From assembly GCA_016785225.1 (NCBI GenBank), contig JAFBJZ010000855.1, forward strand, positions 248,001 through 312,000: DNA of 64,000 nucleotides, given 5' to 3'. Below, piece after piece: positions 1 to 12,700 of the stretch. The notes beneath the pieces were generated by a model. That model saw only the letters and a list, made by a program, of their open reading frames with translations. It had not been told where the DNA came from and did no database searches. This DNA is from Psettodes erumei (taxonomy: Eukaryota > Chordata > Actinopteri > Pleuronectiformes > Psettodidae). The position numbers and the translations under genes are program-made. The first letter of the stretch is position 1. Each line of letters opens with the position of its first letter.

Positions 1-2339
1 AGCCATTGGTTCATCTCCACCTTCTTTTTATCTACTTTTTCCTCTCCTTTTCCCCCCGTTTCCTGCCTCCCTCCCTTTCTCTATCTCTCTGCTCCAGTGC
101 TCTCTCAAGCACGCACTCCGCTGTCTAATGACTTGGATCGGTAGTGACTGTTGAGAGGAGATAGACCCGTAATAAGGCAATCCAAACCGAGCTCCAGAGT
201 ACAACGCGCAACCAGCATTTCATCTGTACATAAACACATGCTGCATACTGTACTCTGGCCCGGAGGCAGAATGGAGGAAGAGGAGCTGATGGAGCATGTA
301 TGTCGAGATGAAATTTCCTCTGGCGTAAGAGTACTTAGCTAAATCACATATGTTTACTGCTTTGACATTGCAAAAAAAAAAACCCAAACATGAATAAATT
401 AATGAAAGATTGGACACATCCAGATTGTGAAAGCTGGCATGTCTTCAGTGACGCATCAGACAGGTGATGTTAACAATGCTCACACTGACCCACATTTCCA
501 GGACATTTCCAGTCACAGTATTCAGAGTCATGATATCATTAGACTTAGAGTTCAGCTTGTTTGAGCTGGTGTAAAATATACATTTCAATTATACTATCAA
601 CACTCACAAGTACAGTCCTGCAACACACAAACACACAGAAGCAAATGGGTACACACACCCAACCTGCAAAAATATGCTATGGTCTTGCTGCCATGGGCAA
701 CAAGAGTAGTCAAAACTCCCACTTTTTTTTTTTCTCTTTTTTTGTGAATTATTAATCCATGTCTGTTTTCACAATCAAGAGGGAGGAAAGGTGGAAGGAA
801 AGGTCAGGCAACAACACACTCACACAAACAGAGGAAATAATTGTTAGGAATGATGAGCATGGAGGCGTTTTTCAGTCCAGCCCCTTGTGGAAAAATAGAT
901 TTGAGCATTGCCATTATGTTTTTTTTTATTGTTATTATGTAAGAGAGGAGCAGAGACAGGAAGAGAAGAAATGAACAGTACTCAAGCTGACAGAGCCAGC
1001 ACTGGGTAAACATGGAGATGATGACATATTTTGGAAAAGTGTTTGTTTGGGTGATTTTGGCAAACAGAAAGCGTAACGATAACTTCTTCTTGTTCCACTT
1101 GCTTAGATTTGTCTCGCTTTAATTGTTGTACCTGTTATTTGTTTTCTTGTTCTACTCCACCTTGCTTTTTTCTTTTGTCCTTTCTGAACTGTAATCTTTA
1201 CTGTATATCTGAGGTCCCATGCAATGCAGGAAATTTCACAGAATATTCCCAGTGGGCTCCTACATCTGCATTTTTTTTGTCAAGGGAGTCTTAGGTCTGG
1301 GGTCGTTTTTGGCATGTATGCCTTTGAATTTTGTCACGGGGTAAAAATGACACAATTTTCAAAATAAAAGAGAAGAAAAATATAGCATACCTACCACATA
1401 TTCAGTTTGGACAACAATAATAAAAAATAAGAATGCAGTACCTCAAAACTCATGGGCAAAGTGTACCTTTGAATGGTGCCGTCAGAACCACCATTTCTCT
1501 CACTTTCACGGTAAAAGCCCACATCTCCATCATGCAGGCCTGTGACTCACTCATGGGCGACGTGGGAGGAGTACATAAGTACAGCCAAAGTTTTCTCATT
1601 CTTAATTTTAATTTTTCTCATTATGCAGCATGTATGCTTGCTCCTTGGTATGAGCTTTACAGTCACCATGGAGACTGCAACAGAGTGAGAGTGAAAGACA
1701 GAATCAGAGAGAGAGAGAGAGCGAAAGAGAAAGACGTAGGGAAAGATTGTTCTGTTTGGTTGGGCAGAAAAAAAGTGGCCTTTGATGAGGTGACTCCTGG
1801 TGTCTAAATTGCTGGTTTGTGGGCAGGAGTACAAAGAGCCAGCTGAACTTTCCTCATACTGAGCATCATTCATTTGCATTCATGCCAATGAACAGAAGGA
1901 GGGAGTGGGAGACATACTTGCCCGTTTACACAGATGTTTGCCATGGTCTTACACAAGAGTAAACTCTCTCCACAGTTAAGCACAACTCAGTGGCTGGTCA
2001 GAGCTGCCACTGTCAGTCTCTTCATGCTCTGTACTAATTCAGTTTGATATGCTCCCCTCATGTCTATCAGGCCTCCCACAGCCTCCTCTGGTAAACCATG
2101 GCTTCAAGACATTTCCAGCAGTAACGTGCGTAACTGCTTCAGGGTTGACAAAAATTGTTAGCTGCTTGATGTCCAGTAAAAGACATGTGAATGGGATTCA
2201 CACTGTCTCACTATTCCATCCTGTTGCTTTAACCTGCTGTCTACCCACCTTTCATCAACTCTGTTTTGGCACCGGCTCTATTTTTATTTTAATTTTAGAT
2301 TTTAATTTGCATCAATTTTGTGCGTCATACAGTGCTGTA

Positions 2340-2359
2340 TGTGTGTGTGTGTGTGTGTG
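2340..2359. repeat. (TG)10 microsatellite
   Basis: This is an uninterrupted TG dinucleotide run in intergenic sequence. A shorter GT run of about 17 bp lies at 3182-3198. Confidence 0.95.
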
Positions 2360-3696
2360 CCCAGCTGCCCATTTCATACTCATTTGACTGCCTGTCTCTT
2401 TGAGGTGTGTGGGGTTTTTTTGGTTGTCCTTCACAGATATATCTTTAATACACTTTGATAAACTGAATGGACCATTTATATTCAGGGACTATATTTGAAC
2501 AATTTCAAGCCTTGTGTGACACATTCAAAATTATTCAGATTGCTGTTATGAAATATTGCAGACTGTTCTTCAGTCTTCACACATATAGTTAATAAAATTA
2601 TTCAGAGACAGCTGTTGCATGGAAATAATCTGCATTAGCTGGTTGCTTCTCCTATCAGGGCAGTAGCTCTGAGACTTAAAGCTGGAGTCCAGACCGGTCA
2701 GAGGTGTCCACTTCACACCTGAAGACAGTGTTGTGCGTCACACTAACCTCACATACTCCTTACCCCTTCACATGAAAAGACAATAGGTGCACAAAAAAGC
2801 CACAGACACAGGCAAACATGTAACACACAAGCTGAATTTTCTTTGCTCTGTCATCTGTCTTTCACTTTCCTTACATTCTACAACTTCAAACTAAAGGATG
2901 TTGTTGTGTCCTCCAGTAAGAGTGGTCAAACTGGTGTTCTGTATCACATGAGACCTTTTCTGTTCTGCCAAATGCTTTATTATTGGTGGACATTTCTTGT
3001 CAGTCAGAATAAATAGTAGACAGTTAATCCATATATATATGTGAAAAGAGCAACTCGCTTCTGTGCCATTATTCAGCTCATTATTTCCACTGGATGGGAT
3101 TAGACAAATAATGAGCACATCCATACAGAAACAGACACATGTCACAGACAGTGAGGGTCACATTTGTCTGTCTGGGCAAACTGTGTGTGTGTGTGTGTCT
3201 GTCTCTGTGTGTAAACAGTATGTTTAATTGGAGGGGCACAGCAGAGGTTGAACACAGGGACAATGATGGGCTGATTTCCATCCAATCAGTGGTGTTTCTC
3301 AGGTTGGGGGAGACAAGGTGCCTACATTATTCATCCACTGTGTTTAGGGCTGATGCGGGAAAGGAGTTGGCTGCACTTCATCTCTGCCACCTCAACTCCA
3401 TACCAGCAAATGTAATTTCAGAGGCAATTTGGAAAAGAGGAAAAAAAGTTTGATGGAGCGAATCACCCAAAAGCCTCATTTGAAAATCTGTTATTTGTAA
3501 GACTTAAGAACATTTTATTCTCTCTGGGTTTCAAGCGAACATTACCTCAAGACAAGGCAAGGTGAGATTTGGCTGAAATGCAAACCAACTGTGGCGCACT
3601 GTGCTTACAGTCATGGAGCAAAGATTGAAAAGGGAGATGAAAGAGGGGCAGCAGAGAACACAATATGAGAATATGAGGGGAGACGGAGGGGAAGGG

Positions 3697-3697
<1 letters not shown>

Positions 3698-3730
<33 letters not shown>

Positions 3731-3755
3731 ACACACACACACACACACACACACA
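3698..3755. repeat. Back-to-back (GT)n(AC)n palindromic microsatellite
   Basis: A GT run (3698-3728) switches without a spacer to an AC run (3729-3755). The two halves are reverse complements, so about 54 bp form a perfect inverted repeat centred on GTGTAC. Such a tract could extrude a hairpin or form Z-DNA and should be length-unstable. Confidence 0.95.
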
Positions 3756-6700
3756 TGCACTCACGGATGTCTAACTTTCGTCACAGTCTAGACCGCACCT
3801 TAAAGCCCCTTGTATTTCATTAGCCTCCATCTGAAGGATCTTTGGGAAAGCTCACCTTTCCCATCTCTTTCTCTCTCTGACCTTACTTTTTTGAGCTCCT
3901 CTTTTTTCATCATCTTTCTTTACACCTAGTCCTTCCTCTATTCTTTCATTTTCCTTTCAGCTGCCCCCAGCTGTTCTGGCACTGTTTGTTACTTGAATTT
4001 CAACCACAGTCCCATATTAATGTTTGGATTGGGGGTTCTTATTGTATTTTTGGACAATTTTCTCCTTTAATGGAAGGTCAAAGTTGAACAACAAAGTCAC
4101 ACACAAAATATAATGCAAATTGAATGGCAATGCATTTTCTCAGGTCCATGGTTAGGACCATTAACGTTACACCTTACCCTCTTTATCTTATACAAGGATG
4201 TCTTAATATTCTTTATGGCAATCTGATCACTTGATCAACCTCTCCTCACAGTCTGGAAGCAGGACTGAGATGAAAATAGAAAGACAAAGTAAACTTTCAT
4301 CTAATCCTCAGGAGAATTTTCATCTTTAAGTGAACTAGCTATGCCAAGTCAGTCGTTATTTCACAGGTTGTGAACTTTTTTGTAACAAGTGATTGTGAAA
4401 ACTATTTCACATTCAACATTTCATGTTTTCTATTTTTATACCTCATATTATTACAAAGAAAAACGGGGATGGACACTCCATCAATGCAGAGGAAAAGGCA
4501 AACAGAAAGTTGCGCAAAGTCAGACAGACAGAAACAGCGAAGCTCCCTGAGCATACATCAAACAACACAGAGAATCTGTAAAGTGACAACTTTTTAAACA
4601 TCTCCTACTCTGCTGTGATTGGCTGATGTATAGCAACCAGTGTCTCCATAGTGACATGGAGGCAGGAGCTTGGCTGCGAGATGTGGATCATCAGCAGGCC
4701 TAAAATGCCCCGCAGCCACTCTGACGACGCAAAAAAAAAAAATCAACCCGTCTGTAAAAATGGATTTTTTCACGTGCAGTCACATGCACGAATAGCATAT
4801 GCAAATACACACGAACACACAGGTGCACCAGAAACAAACACAAATGCACATACGTGCACATTTCAAGGCACTCACCTCCCCTCAAACATCACACCCTAAT
4901 AGCTGTGATATTGAGCAGTTGTCGTTTAATCTTCGAGGAGAAATGCAAGCTGAGCCCTGAGATGAAAAAAGATGCCACTTCCCTCACAGTGACATCTCTC
5001 CACTGGCAATAAGTTCAGATTTCATTATACATTATGCAAGAGACAATCTTCTGCTTTAAATGAAATGTGCATGACACCTAGATGGCTGTCTGACCCACTA
5101 GATTGGGAAATGGGAGGTCTGAAATTACCTGGATAAAAAGACACATTATGGTGCCTCGTTTATAGGATTGGTACATTTTCTCTTTATGGCGATGCTGGTC
5201 CTGAAGCACCACCACTCCCTAATGTTTGGGTTTTAAATCGGTGATAGGAAAAGCTGAGAAATGGATTGGATCTCGGTGTATCCATGGAAACAGACTTGAC
5301 ATCGAAGCGTCAATCACAGCTCTAAAAGGTTGCATCTGCATGATTGATAAGGATGAGTGCAGATGTGGTGACAGAAGAGGGACATTTGTGAGCATTCTTT
5401 AAAAAAAATCTCCATCTTCTCATCACCAGTTAGCAAATTATCCACATTGGAAAGTGATGAAGGGTAATGCTACTTGATGCTTCATTCTCATGGCTCTTGT
5501 TTTTTCCACTGTTCTCCTCTCTGATTGTGAATAAGTGCTCTACTGCTCCTTCCTGCAGTAATATTTTGGTATTTACACAGCTCCCTCATCTCAACTTTCC
5601 AAGTGGAGTTGAGTGTATAAAAATTTATTAATCTATTTAGTTTATAATTAACCCCTCTTGGGGAAAACATAGAGCATTATTATGGTGCATTCATCATAAG
5701 AGTCTACTTCTTTTGAGTTGACATCCCTTAAATCCTTTCATTAATTACAATGTATAATACTTCAAACACCAATCAAGGTCAAGGTCCCTTTAGATTTCTG
5801 ACAGCTTCGGGCCCCAGGGAGCAAGAAAACAGGTGCTACTGTGCAAAGTACTGTTATGACAGTCCCAGTGCAGCAACAGAGACGGATAGCAATTTATCTG
5901 CAGACAAACGTAGTCACCTCACCTCATAAAATCCCTGAGAGGTGTTTCTGTCTTCACCGTTGTCTCTCAAATCTCAATTGCCACCTCACCAGGTTGCTTT
6001 TGACAGCATGCCTCAGTGGGAGAGTGTGGGAACAAGTGTACTCAGGTTTGTGGTAGCTCATCTGTGTGTCAAAGTGTCAGTCTACATATAGTGTAGGATA
6101 TGTGTGTGTGAGTATAGATGTGTACCAATGCATGTATCATATGTTGTTGAGTGGCAGTCATCTCCATGTGTGAATCCCTGTGGTGAAAAAGACACAGCTG
6201 AGAACCGCACCCTCCACAATTTCCAAATGACACTGTATGACATAATCACCTTGCAATCTTCGGCCACTTCGTCACCCGTCTCCTCTCACTAATGAACTGG
6301 CCACCAATCACTGCTCTGCCAAGGCCTGATGCAGATTCATGGTTCTTAACGTCTGGTTCATAAATGACACTGCAATAAACAGTTTGGATTATGTGTAGGG
6401 GAAAAGATCCAAACTAACAATTATTGCACTTACTGTGCTTTCATATGATTATAGGTTAGCATTTATATGGCCATACACACAAAAGATAAGACTGCAGCTA
6501 TGTTGACTCAGGTCTTCTCACCAACTAAGGGTTTCTATTGTGGATTTTATCATGAAAAGGTGGCAGTGCCACAATCATCAACAACACATTTGGTTGTATT
6601 ATCGGTGATTGAAACTTGAACCTGACTTTGTAGAGTTTGTGGAGGACTAGACTGACTAGATAAGCAAACAATTAGATAAGCAACCCAAAATTGGTGTATT

Positions 6701-7433
6701 GGATGTACTGTATGTCATCACTTTTAGCACCCACTTCATCACAGTCATAGGAGCACAGAAACACAACAGAAGTGCAGAGGTCACTCCTGTAAATGACCCA
6801 AACTGTTTTAACTTTGTCAACATTGGTTTTGTTCTTGTTGGACCCCATCTCTCTCTGTAAGAATCTGATATTAAATATTTAAGACTGATAGCATGTGTGA
6901 AAAAAACTGTCCTCTCAGTGAGAGAAGAATGAAAAGAAGAACAACCCATAGACAAAGTTTGCAACAAGTAATTAGAGGATCAAAAGATGTCACACTCCTG
7001 AGCTAACTAAACTAAAATCCTTAGTGTCCACACTGAACAGTCCAATTTTTCAAGTTGTACTCTAGATGGATTAAGACATGTCCTTTTAGAGTCCCAGGAA
7101 ATTCACACAAAGCAAACATAAAAGACACCCACCCCTTTCCCAGCCCGCTCACCTGGATGTAACGCAATCATTAACCTGACCTGTGACACTCAGCTAAAAC
7201 TGGTGTTTTCTTTGCAAGAGCCTTTAATAGTTTTTGGCTCCAGCAAATCTCCCTCCATTGAACATGCTAAGAACCAAGTTCCTTTCTCCAGAGTAACAGT
7301 GGACTGACAAGAGGTTAGGAAAGTGACAGTAAAGGCCAGCTAATGATGTTGAGCAGTAAGAGGCAAGAAATCCAGGTTTCTTAGCAACAGTTTCTCCTCT
7401 CTGCTGACACTGGTACTGGCTGGAATAAACAGA

Positions 7434-7435
<2 letters not shown>

Positions 7436-7472
<37 letters not shown>
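7436..7472. repeat. (GT)18 microsatellite
   Basis: This is an uninterrupted GT run of 37 bp in intergenic sequence. Confidence 0.95.
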
Positions 7473-7475
<3 letters not shown>

Positions 7476-8518
7476 AAGTGTAAATGTGAGCAAAATATAT
7501 CTGCCTAACTGCAGCAGGTGCCATAAATTTGACACTACAAACATCTGAAGATGTCATATTATTTTCCTTTTAAATCCAATTACAGATTATTTCTGCTGTC
7601 ATCTTGTGGCAACTCAAGGCTAAAAATCCACTTTAAGCAGTGTGGCTGGTTTCATTTGTGAAGAGATTTTACACTGTAACTTTAACAGAGCATATAATCT
7701 ACCCATCATAAGCTGTTTGGCCCTCTAGTAAAGCTGTTTTGTTGACATACTGTACACATAAATATGAGTGTGTGCTGTTGTTCTCGAACACTAACAATGT
7801 ATTCAAAATACACAACATAGGTGCACTGCACCCTCTTCAGTTGAGACATGAAAATTTCTAAATCATTTTTAAAAAGATGAAATTATCTAATTTTACACTT
7901 TAAAGAGAGAACATATAGCAGAATAAAACGTAATAAAGAGTAATTTTAGCAGAGGTAACACAGCTAACAGACTCTGGTGCTCTCCTTCTTTAAATGAGGT
8001 AACTAAATATTTGATGTATTGTGCAGCCAATTGTCCAAGAATCAGAAAGCCTTATCTTGTGTGCAATTGAAAAATGAAAGTACTCATTGGTAGCAATGAA
8101 GATTGCTCACTAGAGATTCACTCTTGATACGTTTAAAAACAAATTAAAACAATTAAACAACTTCAAACAAATCAAACACAGTTCATATGATAAATTTGTC
8201 CACCCTCACGCTCTGCTAGAAGTAAAATGAAGATCTGTAGTGACATCTACCGTCTGAAACGATTACTGCATTTCATATTTTTAAGCTCCGTTTACACATG
8301 CATTGGGACTATTACAGCACAATATGTGTCTATAAACCAGTTACAGAAAGTTACAGCAGTTTCACAACCGAAGCGAACGAAACGAAAGTTTGGTCATCTG
8401 TGAGGACTAATTAAATATTTAATGAACTTTGGTTTTGCTTTAACATTATATTTTTCGCTATGAACAAACATATATTCAAGCAGGGAATGTTAGATCCTCG
8501 CTAAATTTCAGAACCATG

Positions 8519-8583
8519 GTCAGCTCCAGTTCAGCACCAAGGTCAGTTCTGTAACTGTGGTCAGTAGGCTGGTCCTAGGTCAG
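8519..8583 (+). promoter_or_regulatory. Cluster of GGTCA half-sites
   Basis: GGTCA occurs four times in 65 bp (8519, 8541, 8559, 8579); two are preceded by A to give AGGTCA, the nuclear-receptor half-site. It lies about 1.15 kb upstream of the pitpnc1 start codon. Spacing is irregular, so a receptor-binding role is only a suggestion; the segment may simply be a decayed short tandem repeat. Confidence 0.25.
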
Positions 8584-9149
8584 AACCACGGCGCTACGAG
8601 AATAGCATCATGAAATACCTCATGATGCTGTATGTATTATACTGTACTGTATATATTATCAAAGTCCTTCTATATTATCTATATATACGCATATTCTGTG
8701 TTTCTCATAAGCCAGATAAAAGGGTGATGTTTAAATTGTATCAAATAAAAAGAGGCGAAAGAGCGAATGACAAATAAAGCAGATGCATAATTATGAAATG
8801 TACTGTCTCATCAGCTTCAGACATATGCTGCCACATCACGTGTTAAAGTCGCTTCTGTTTTTACAGTTGTTTTCCTGGTTCTCTTCGAAATCAGTGACAC
8901 CCTCAAGGTCTCTGACCTGAGCAGAGAGCAAACGTGTGTTAAACGACCAGAAAAGACATACGGGCGACTTCCGGTCATGTGTTTAAAAAATAAGATCCTA
9001 TTGAATGTTTGGTGCAAACGTCAATACTCAATCGAATCGATCAATAGCATTCCGACCAATGAGCTGCAATACACTGTCCCTACTTATTCTTGTCATATGG
9101 TAGATCAGTAGCTGAGTCGTTTGCGATGGTGACGCTTTTACGACGAGTT

Positions 9150-9731
9150 TGAAATTCTCTCATTTCCTGCACAATGCTGCCTCTCTTTTGCTCATTTGAA
9201 GCAGGTGCTCCACACGGCTGCGCATCCCTGCGCGGAGCTGACAGGGAAACTCAAACGGAGCAGGAGACGCGCTGATGTGTTCGGGTTTCCAGGTGAACGC
9301 GGTTAAACGAAGCGTGTTTTATGTCTGAAGAGCCGGTGACCCACGAAAGGTTCAGTCCTCGTCCGGGACGCGAGCGGCTGCAGGAAGCCCGCGTAAAGCT
9401 GCTGTTGGTGAAAGCGACTTATTTTGGAGTTTGGTGTGATTCCTTCGCACTTTCTACTCTGCGGACGTTTATCCGGAGGCGAAACCTAAGGCGCTGAAGC
9501 AGTTTCATCAAACTGCAAACCGCTGATTTTACAGAAGGATTATTTTAGCCCCTGGAAGACCCTCTTGCACCTACTTGTACTTGGTTCGTGGAGGCACAGC
9601 GGAGCCGTGGCTGAAGCGCCCCAGGAGCCTCGTTACGCTGAACCAGGATCTCATTTAAATGACTGATTTCGCCTCCAAGACTGAAGTCCGACAACCTACA
9701 TCTTCCTCGGTGTTACCATTGTGCGAGGACA
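9150..9731 (+). promoter_or_regulatory. pitpnc1: CpG-rich promoter and 5' untranslated region of pitpnc1
   Basis: Base composition changes sharply from AT-rich upstream DNA to CpG-rich sequence from about 9150, continuing into the start of intron 1 to about 10080. No TATA box is evident, which fits a CpG-island promoter with dispersed starts. The transcription start is not visible from sequence. The segment carries upstream ATGs at 9275 (18-codon frame closing at 9328), 9321 (58-codon frame) and 9659 (overlaps the main start, listed separately). The main ATG at 9732 has A at -3. Confidence 0.6.
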
Positions 9732-9779
9732 ATGCTGGTGAAGGAGTACCGCATCTGCATGCCCCTCACGGTGGAGGAG
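9659..9779 (+). other. Overlapping upstream ORF of pitpnc1 (exon 1 part)
   Basis: An ATG at 9659 opens a frame that runs through the pitpnc1 start codon in a different phase, crosses the exon 1/exon 2 junction after 40 codons plus one base, and ends at TAA 28173-28175 in exon 2, about 50 codons in all. Its start context is weak (T at -3). If the mature 5' UTR includes it, ribosomes starting here could not re-initiate at 9732. Whether it is in the mRNA depends on the unknown transcription start. Confidence 0.45.
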
Positions 9780-12700
9780 GTAGGTGAAGTTTTCTTCGCT
9801 TTTCGTGATGTTTTTGAACCTGCTCGGTCTGCTGGATTGTCTGCTCTAACGTCCCAACTCCGCGACCAACAGTTACGGAGTCGCTGCTCAGCGCGTTTTC
9901 TCTGAGCTGCTGCAGTTTCTTTGTATTGATGAACAGATTATTGCAAAGTTGTCAGTGATGCGCTCGTCGTGTACGCACCGGAGGACACGATAGGAGTCCG
10001 ACAACCGAGGTGCGGCCGGGCAGCCGCCGCGCGGTGGAGCTGCTGTTGTCTCTCTCTCAACCCGCCGCTTTTGTGTTTAAGAGGAGTCGTGCAATTTACG
10101 ACAGGCTGTGTGCAGCAGCGGCGGCAAAGGGAACCATGTGGTTATTGTACTGTGGGAAGTGGAGGGCAAATCGTGCATCTATTATACTTTTGAGTGCTTG
10201 GATTGTGGTTTGCAGTGGGAGTGGTTAAGAGAAGGGTGCGACCGTGTAAACGTTGCTTTCTTCTTCTGTTCACAGCTGTTTCTTTTCTCCCACAGCGCTG
10301 CTGTATTTCATGAATCAATGTTCACATTTTATAAGAAAATCCTTCCACAAAAACCTTCCACTTCTTATTTGGGGAAGTGATGCTCATGCAACAGCTGCAT
10401 ATATCACTCTGTCTCAGAGATAAATGACCAATTGGTAGACTTTGTGCCCATCTAATTTGTATAGACATATTGACACATTTGAGATGGGTAGGGTGAAAGA
10501 AAGGCTGAGGGGATGGAGCATCTGCCAGCCGAAGTTCCCCTCAGGTCACGGTGACACAGAGACAGCTTCCTGCTGCTGTGTTTTGACATTTCAGGAGGCT
10601 CCTGCTCCTGTCTCTCCTCTATCTGCTTTATTTGTGTTATCTTTTTTTATGTCGTGACATTGATTGCATGAATGGTTTCAGCAACATGAACAATGGTGGT
10701 AAGCGTTGCCATAAGGGGTGCAACACATTTGCAGCTGGGGCTGCATTTACTCGCCCTCCTGCTGCACATGCAGATAGTCTTCATTCTGGTGTTACCTGAG
10801 CCCTGAACAAAAATGTTCCAGCTGAAGTGTTTTATTGAGTTTCACTGTGTCATAAAGATTTTACATGCCATTTAACCCAGTTTATGAGGCCACTCACTGG
10901 GAGTCAGCCTGCTTTTGAATAACTTGAATAAGTGTATTTCCATAGCAATTTAGTTGCACGTTGATTAAATTGTATCTTCGTCAGCTGTGCTGTTTGTGAA
11001 TATGCAGGTCTTCTCTTCAGTAAAGCAAAGGCCATTTTTTTGTTCTTAGGATGACGGTGGAGTCATCTTTTGATCGGAGAGCTGACTTGAGCTGCCTCTC
11101 CTGAAGTCTAATGATCCTTATGTTGTTTGATCGTCCTGTTTTGGACCCTTAAGTAGTTTCTGTGAGTTCCATGTTTGTAATTACCAGGATGCTACTTTAT
11201 CACATCTCGTCTAAGACTGATTGGCTCCTCTGCCTTGCCGCGCTCCAGTGGTGATGGAAGACACTGTTGTCCTCTGTGGCCAGCTAAGGGCTATCACATC
11301 TGTTGTTGTAATGATAGTAATGGGGAACAATCTATTGATCCGTCATTGATTTGACAAATGAACATTTGTATTCTATTAATTTTTGCAACATGCATGTCGA
11401 TCACCCCCCACAACACACACAAAGATGTATAAACCACAGCAATCAACAGTTGTGTGTGTGTGTATATAAGATACCGATATGATTTCAGAAGCATTTAAAA
11501 TCATCTCAACAGTAAATGTGTGTGAGTGGATTTATCCTCTTCTGAGGCAGTTTCTGGCTTCAGTGAGAACATAATTTTCGAAGGCAAACACAGAATGAAG
11601 GGAAAACCATATACCACTCTTTTCAAAATCAATGCACCTGCAACCGATCAAATTTGGAAATAGTATCTTTCAGCCAGCTTGTCATCTGGACAATTGTCAA
11701 TTCAGCTTCTACTTTTTGTGCTTCATGGGATGCATGATGTATCATATACATATTCATCTCACAGTCGGAATACTATATTTTTCCTTGGATTCACATTGAG
11801 TCATCTCTCAGTGCTTTGGTGTCTTCTTTATATTCATATATATTGTAGTCCATCATAGGAGGCAGCGATCTTGACGAGAATGAGAGACACCGGAGGATTA
11901 TCTGGTCACGGACACGGGATACACTCAAACCCTTTCACCAAAAGCTGACACCCTTTGTGATCATATCAGTTGTCTTGGAAACACAGGGGGGAGGGAGTCA
12001 GACGGAAAACAGTCTATCAAAACATGTCACTTCATAGAATTAATTGTCACATTTTCCAATAATTGTCTCAGATCTCGTGGCTCATTTCCTTGTTAGTCAG
12101 GAAAGAGTTTTTAGATTCCAACTTACAATTTAAGATATTTTTAAAAAGTATAGAAAAAAATGGCATATTAACTAGTCATATATAGAAGAACAAGGATTTC
12201 ACTTTTTAATGGTTTCTGGATTCTCCTGTAAAGTTGTAGTCCTTGCACTGATAAAGCAAACCAAGCATCTAACGACCTTCCTTGTTCTACTGCAGCATGA
12301 CAGATGGACACCTGTTTTGATTAAGGCGACATCAGCCAGTCAGTGTAAGGTCAGTCTCAGGAGGGATTTCCATATGTTTCTGTGTCCCCGCATACCGAGA
12401 TGCCCCGCAGCACGTCCAGGCCCGGACCCAAAGATCTTGTTTACGTCCCCAGAGTAGAGGCTCTGTGTTCTGACTACCGAGAAACCTGTTCCTTCGTTAT
12501 TCCCCAAGGAGCTCGTGGCTCAGCCAGACAGTGACCTGGCTCACACACACACACACACACACACACACCAGATGGAGAGAAACATGCTCACTCAGATAAT
12601 CTGCCAGACATCAACGGATGAGCCAGGGGAGAGAGAAAGAGAGAGTGAATACATGTTGTTGAAAAGGGGATTGATCGCTTTGGATAAGTGTCTGTGTCTA

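Larger units (their letters stand above)
1..9149. other. Gene-free upstream region of pitpnc1
   Basis: I see no exon, RNA gene or recognisable transposon coding sequence here on either strand. Open frames are short, lack flanking splice signals and have repeat-driven composition (several are just translated GT or CA runs). The region is AT-rich, with purine/pyrimidine-rich tracts and several dinucleotide microsatellites, the larger ones listed separately. A cluster of four GGTCA half-sites lies at 8519-8583. It is presumably intergenic sequence and distal regulatory DNA of pitpnc1, but an unrecognised upstream non-coding exon cannot be excluded. Confidence 0.7.

Noticed and set aside
1433..1879. 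Open frames of 124 (+) and 110 (-) codons overlapping on opposite strands
   Set aside because: The translation is dominated by a GA-repeat (RERERAKEK-like) and resembles no protein; mutual overlap suggests chance.
3531..3764. Short open frames made of Cys-Val or Thr-His repeats (also at 24678, 25000, 38519, 61292)
   Set aside because: These are translations of GT/CA microsatellites.
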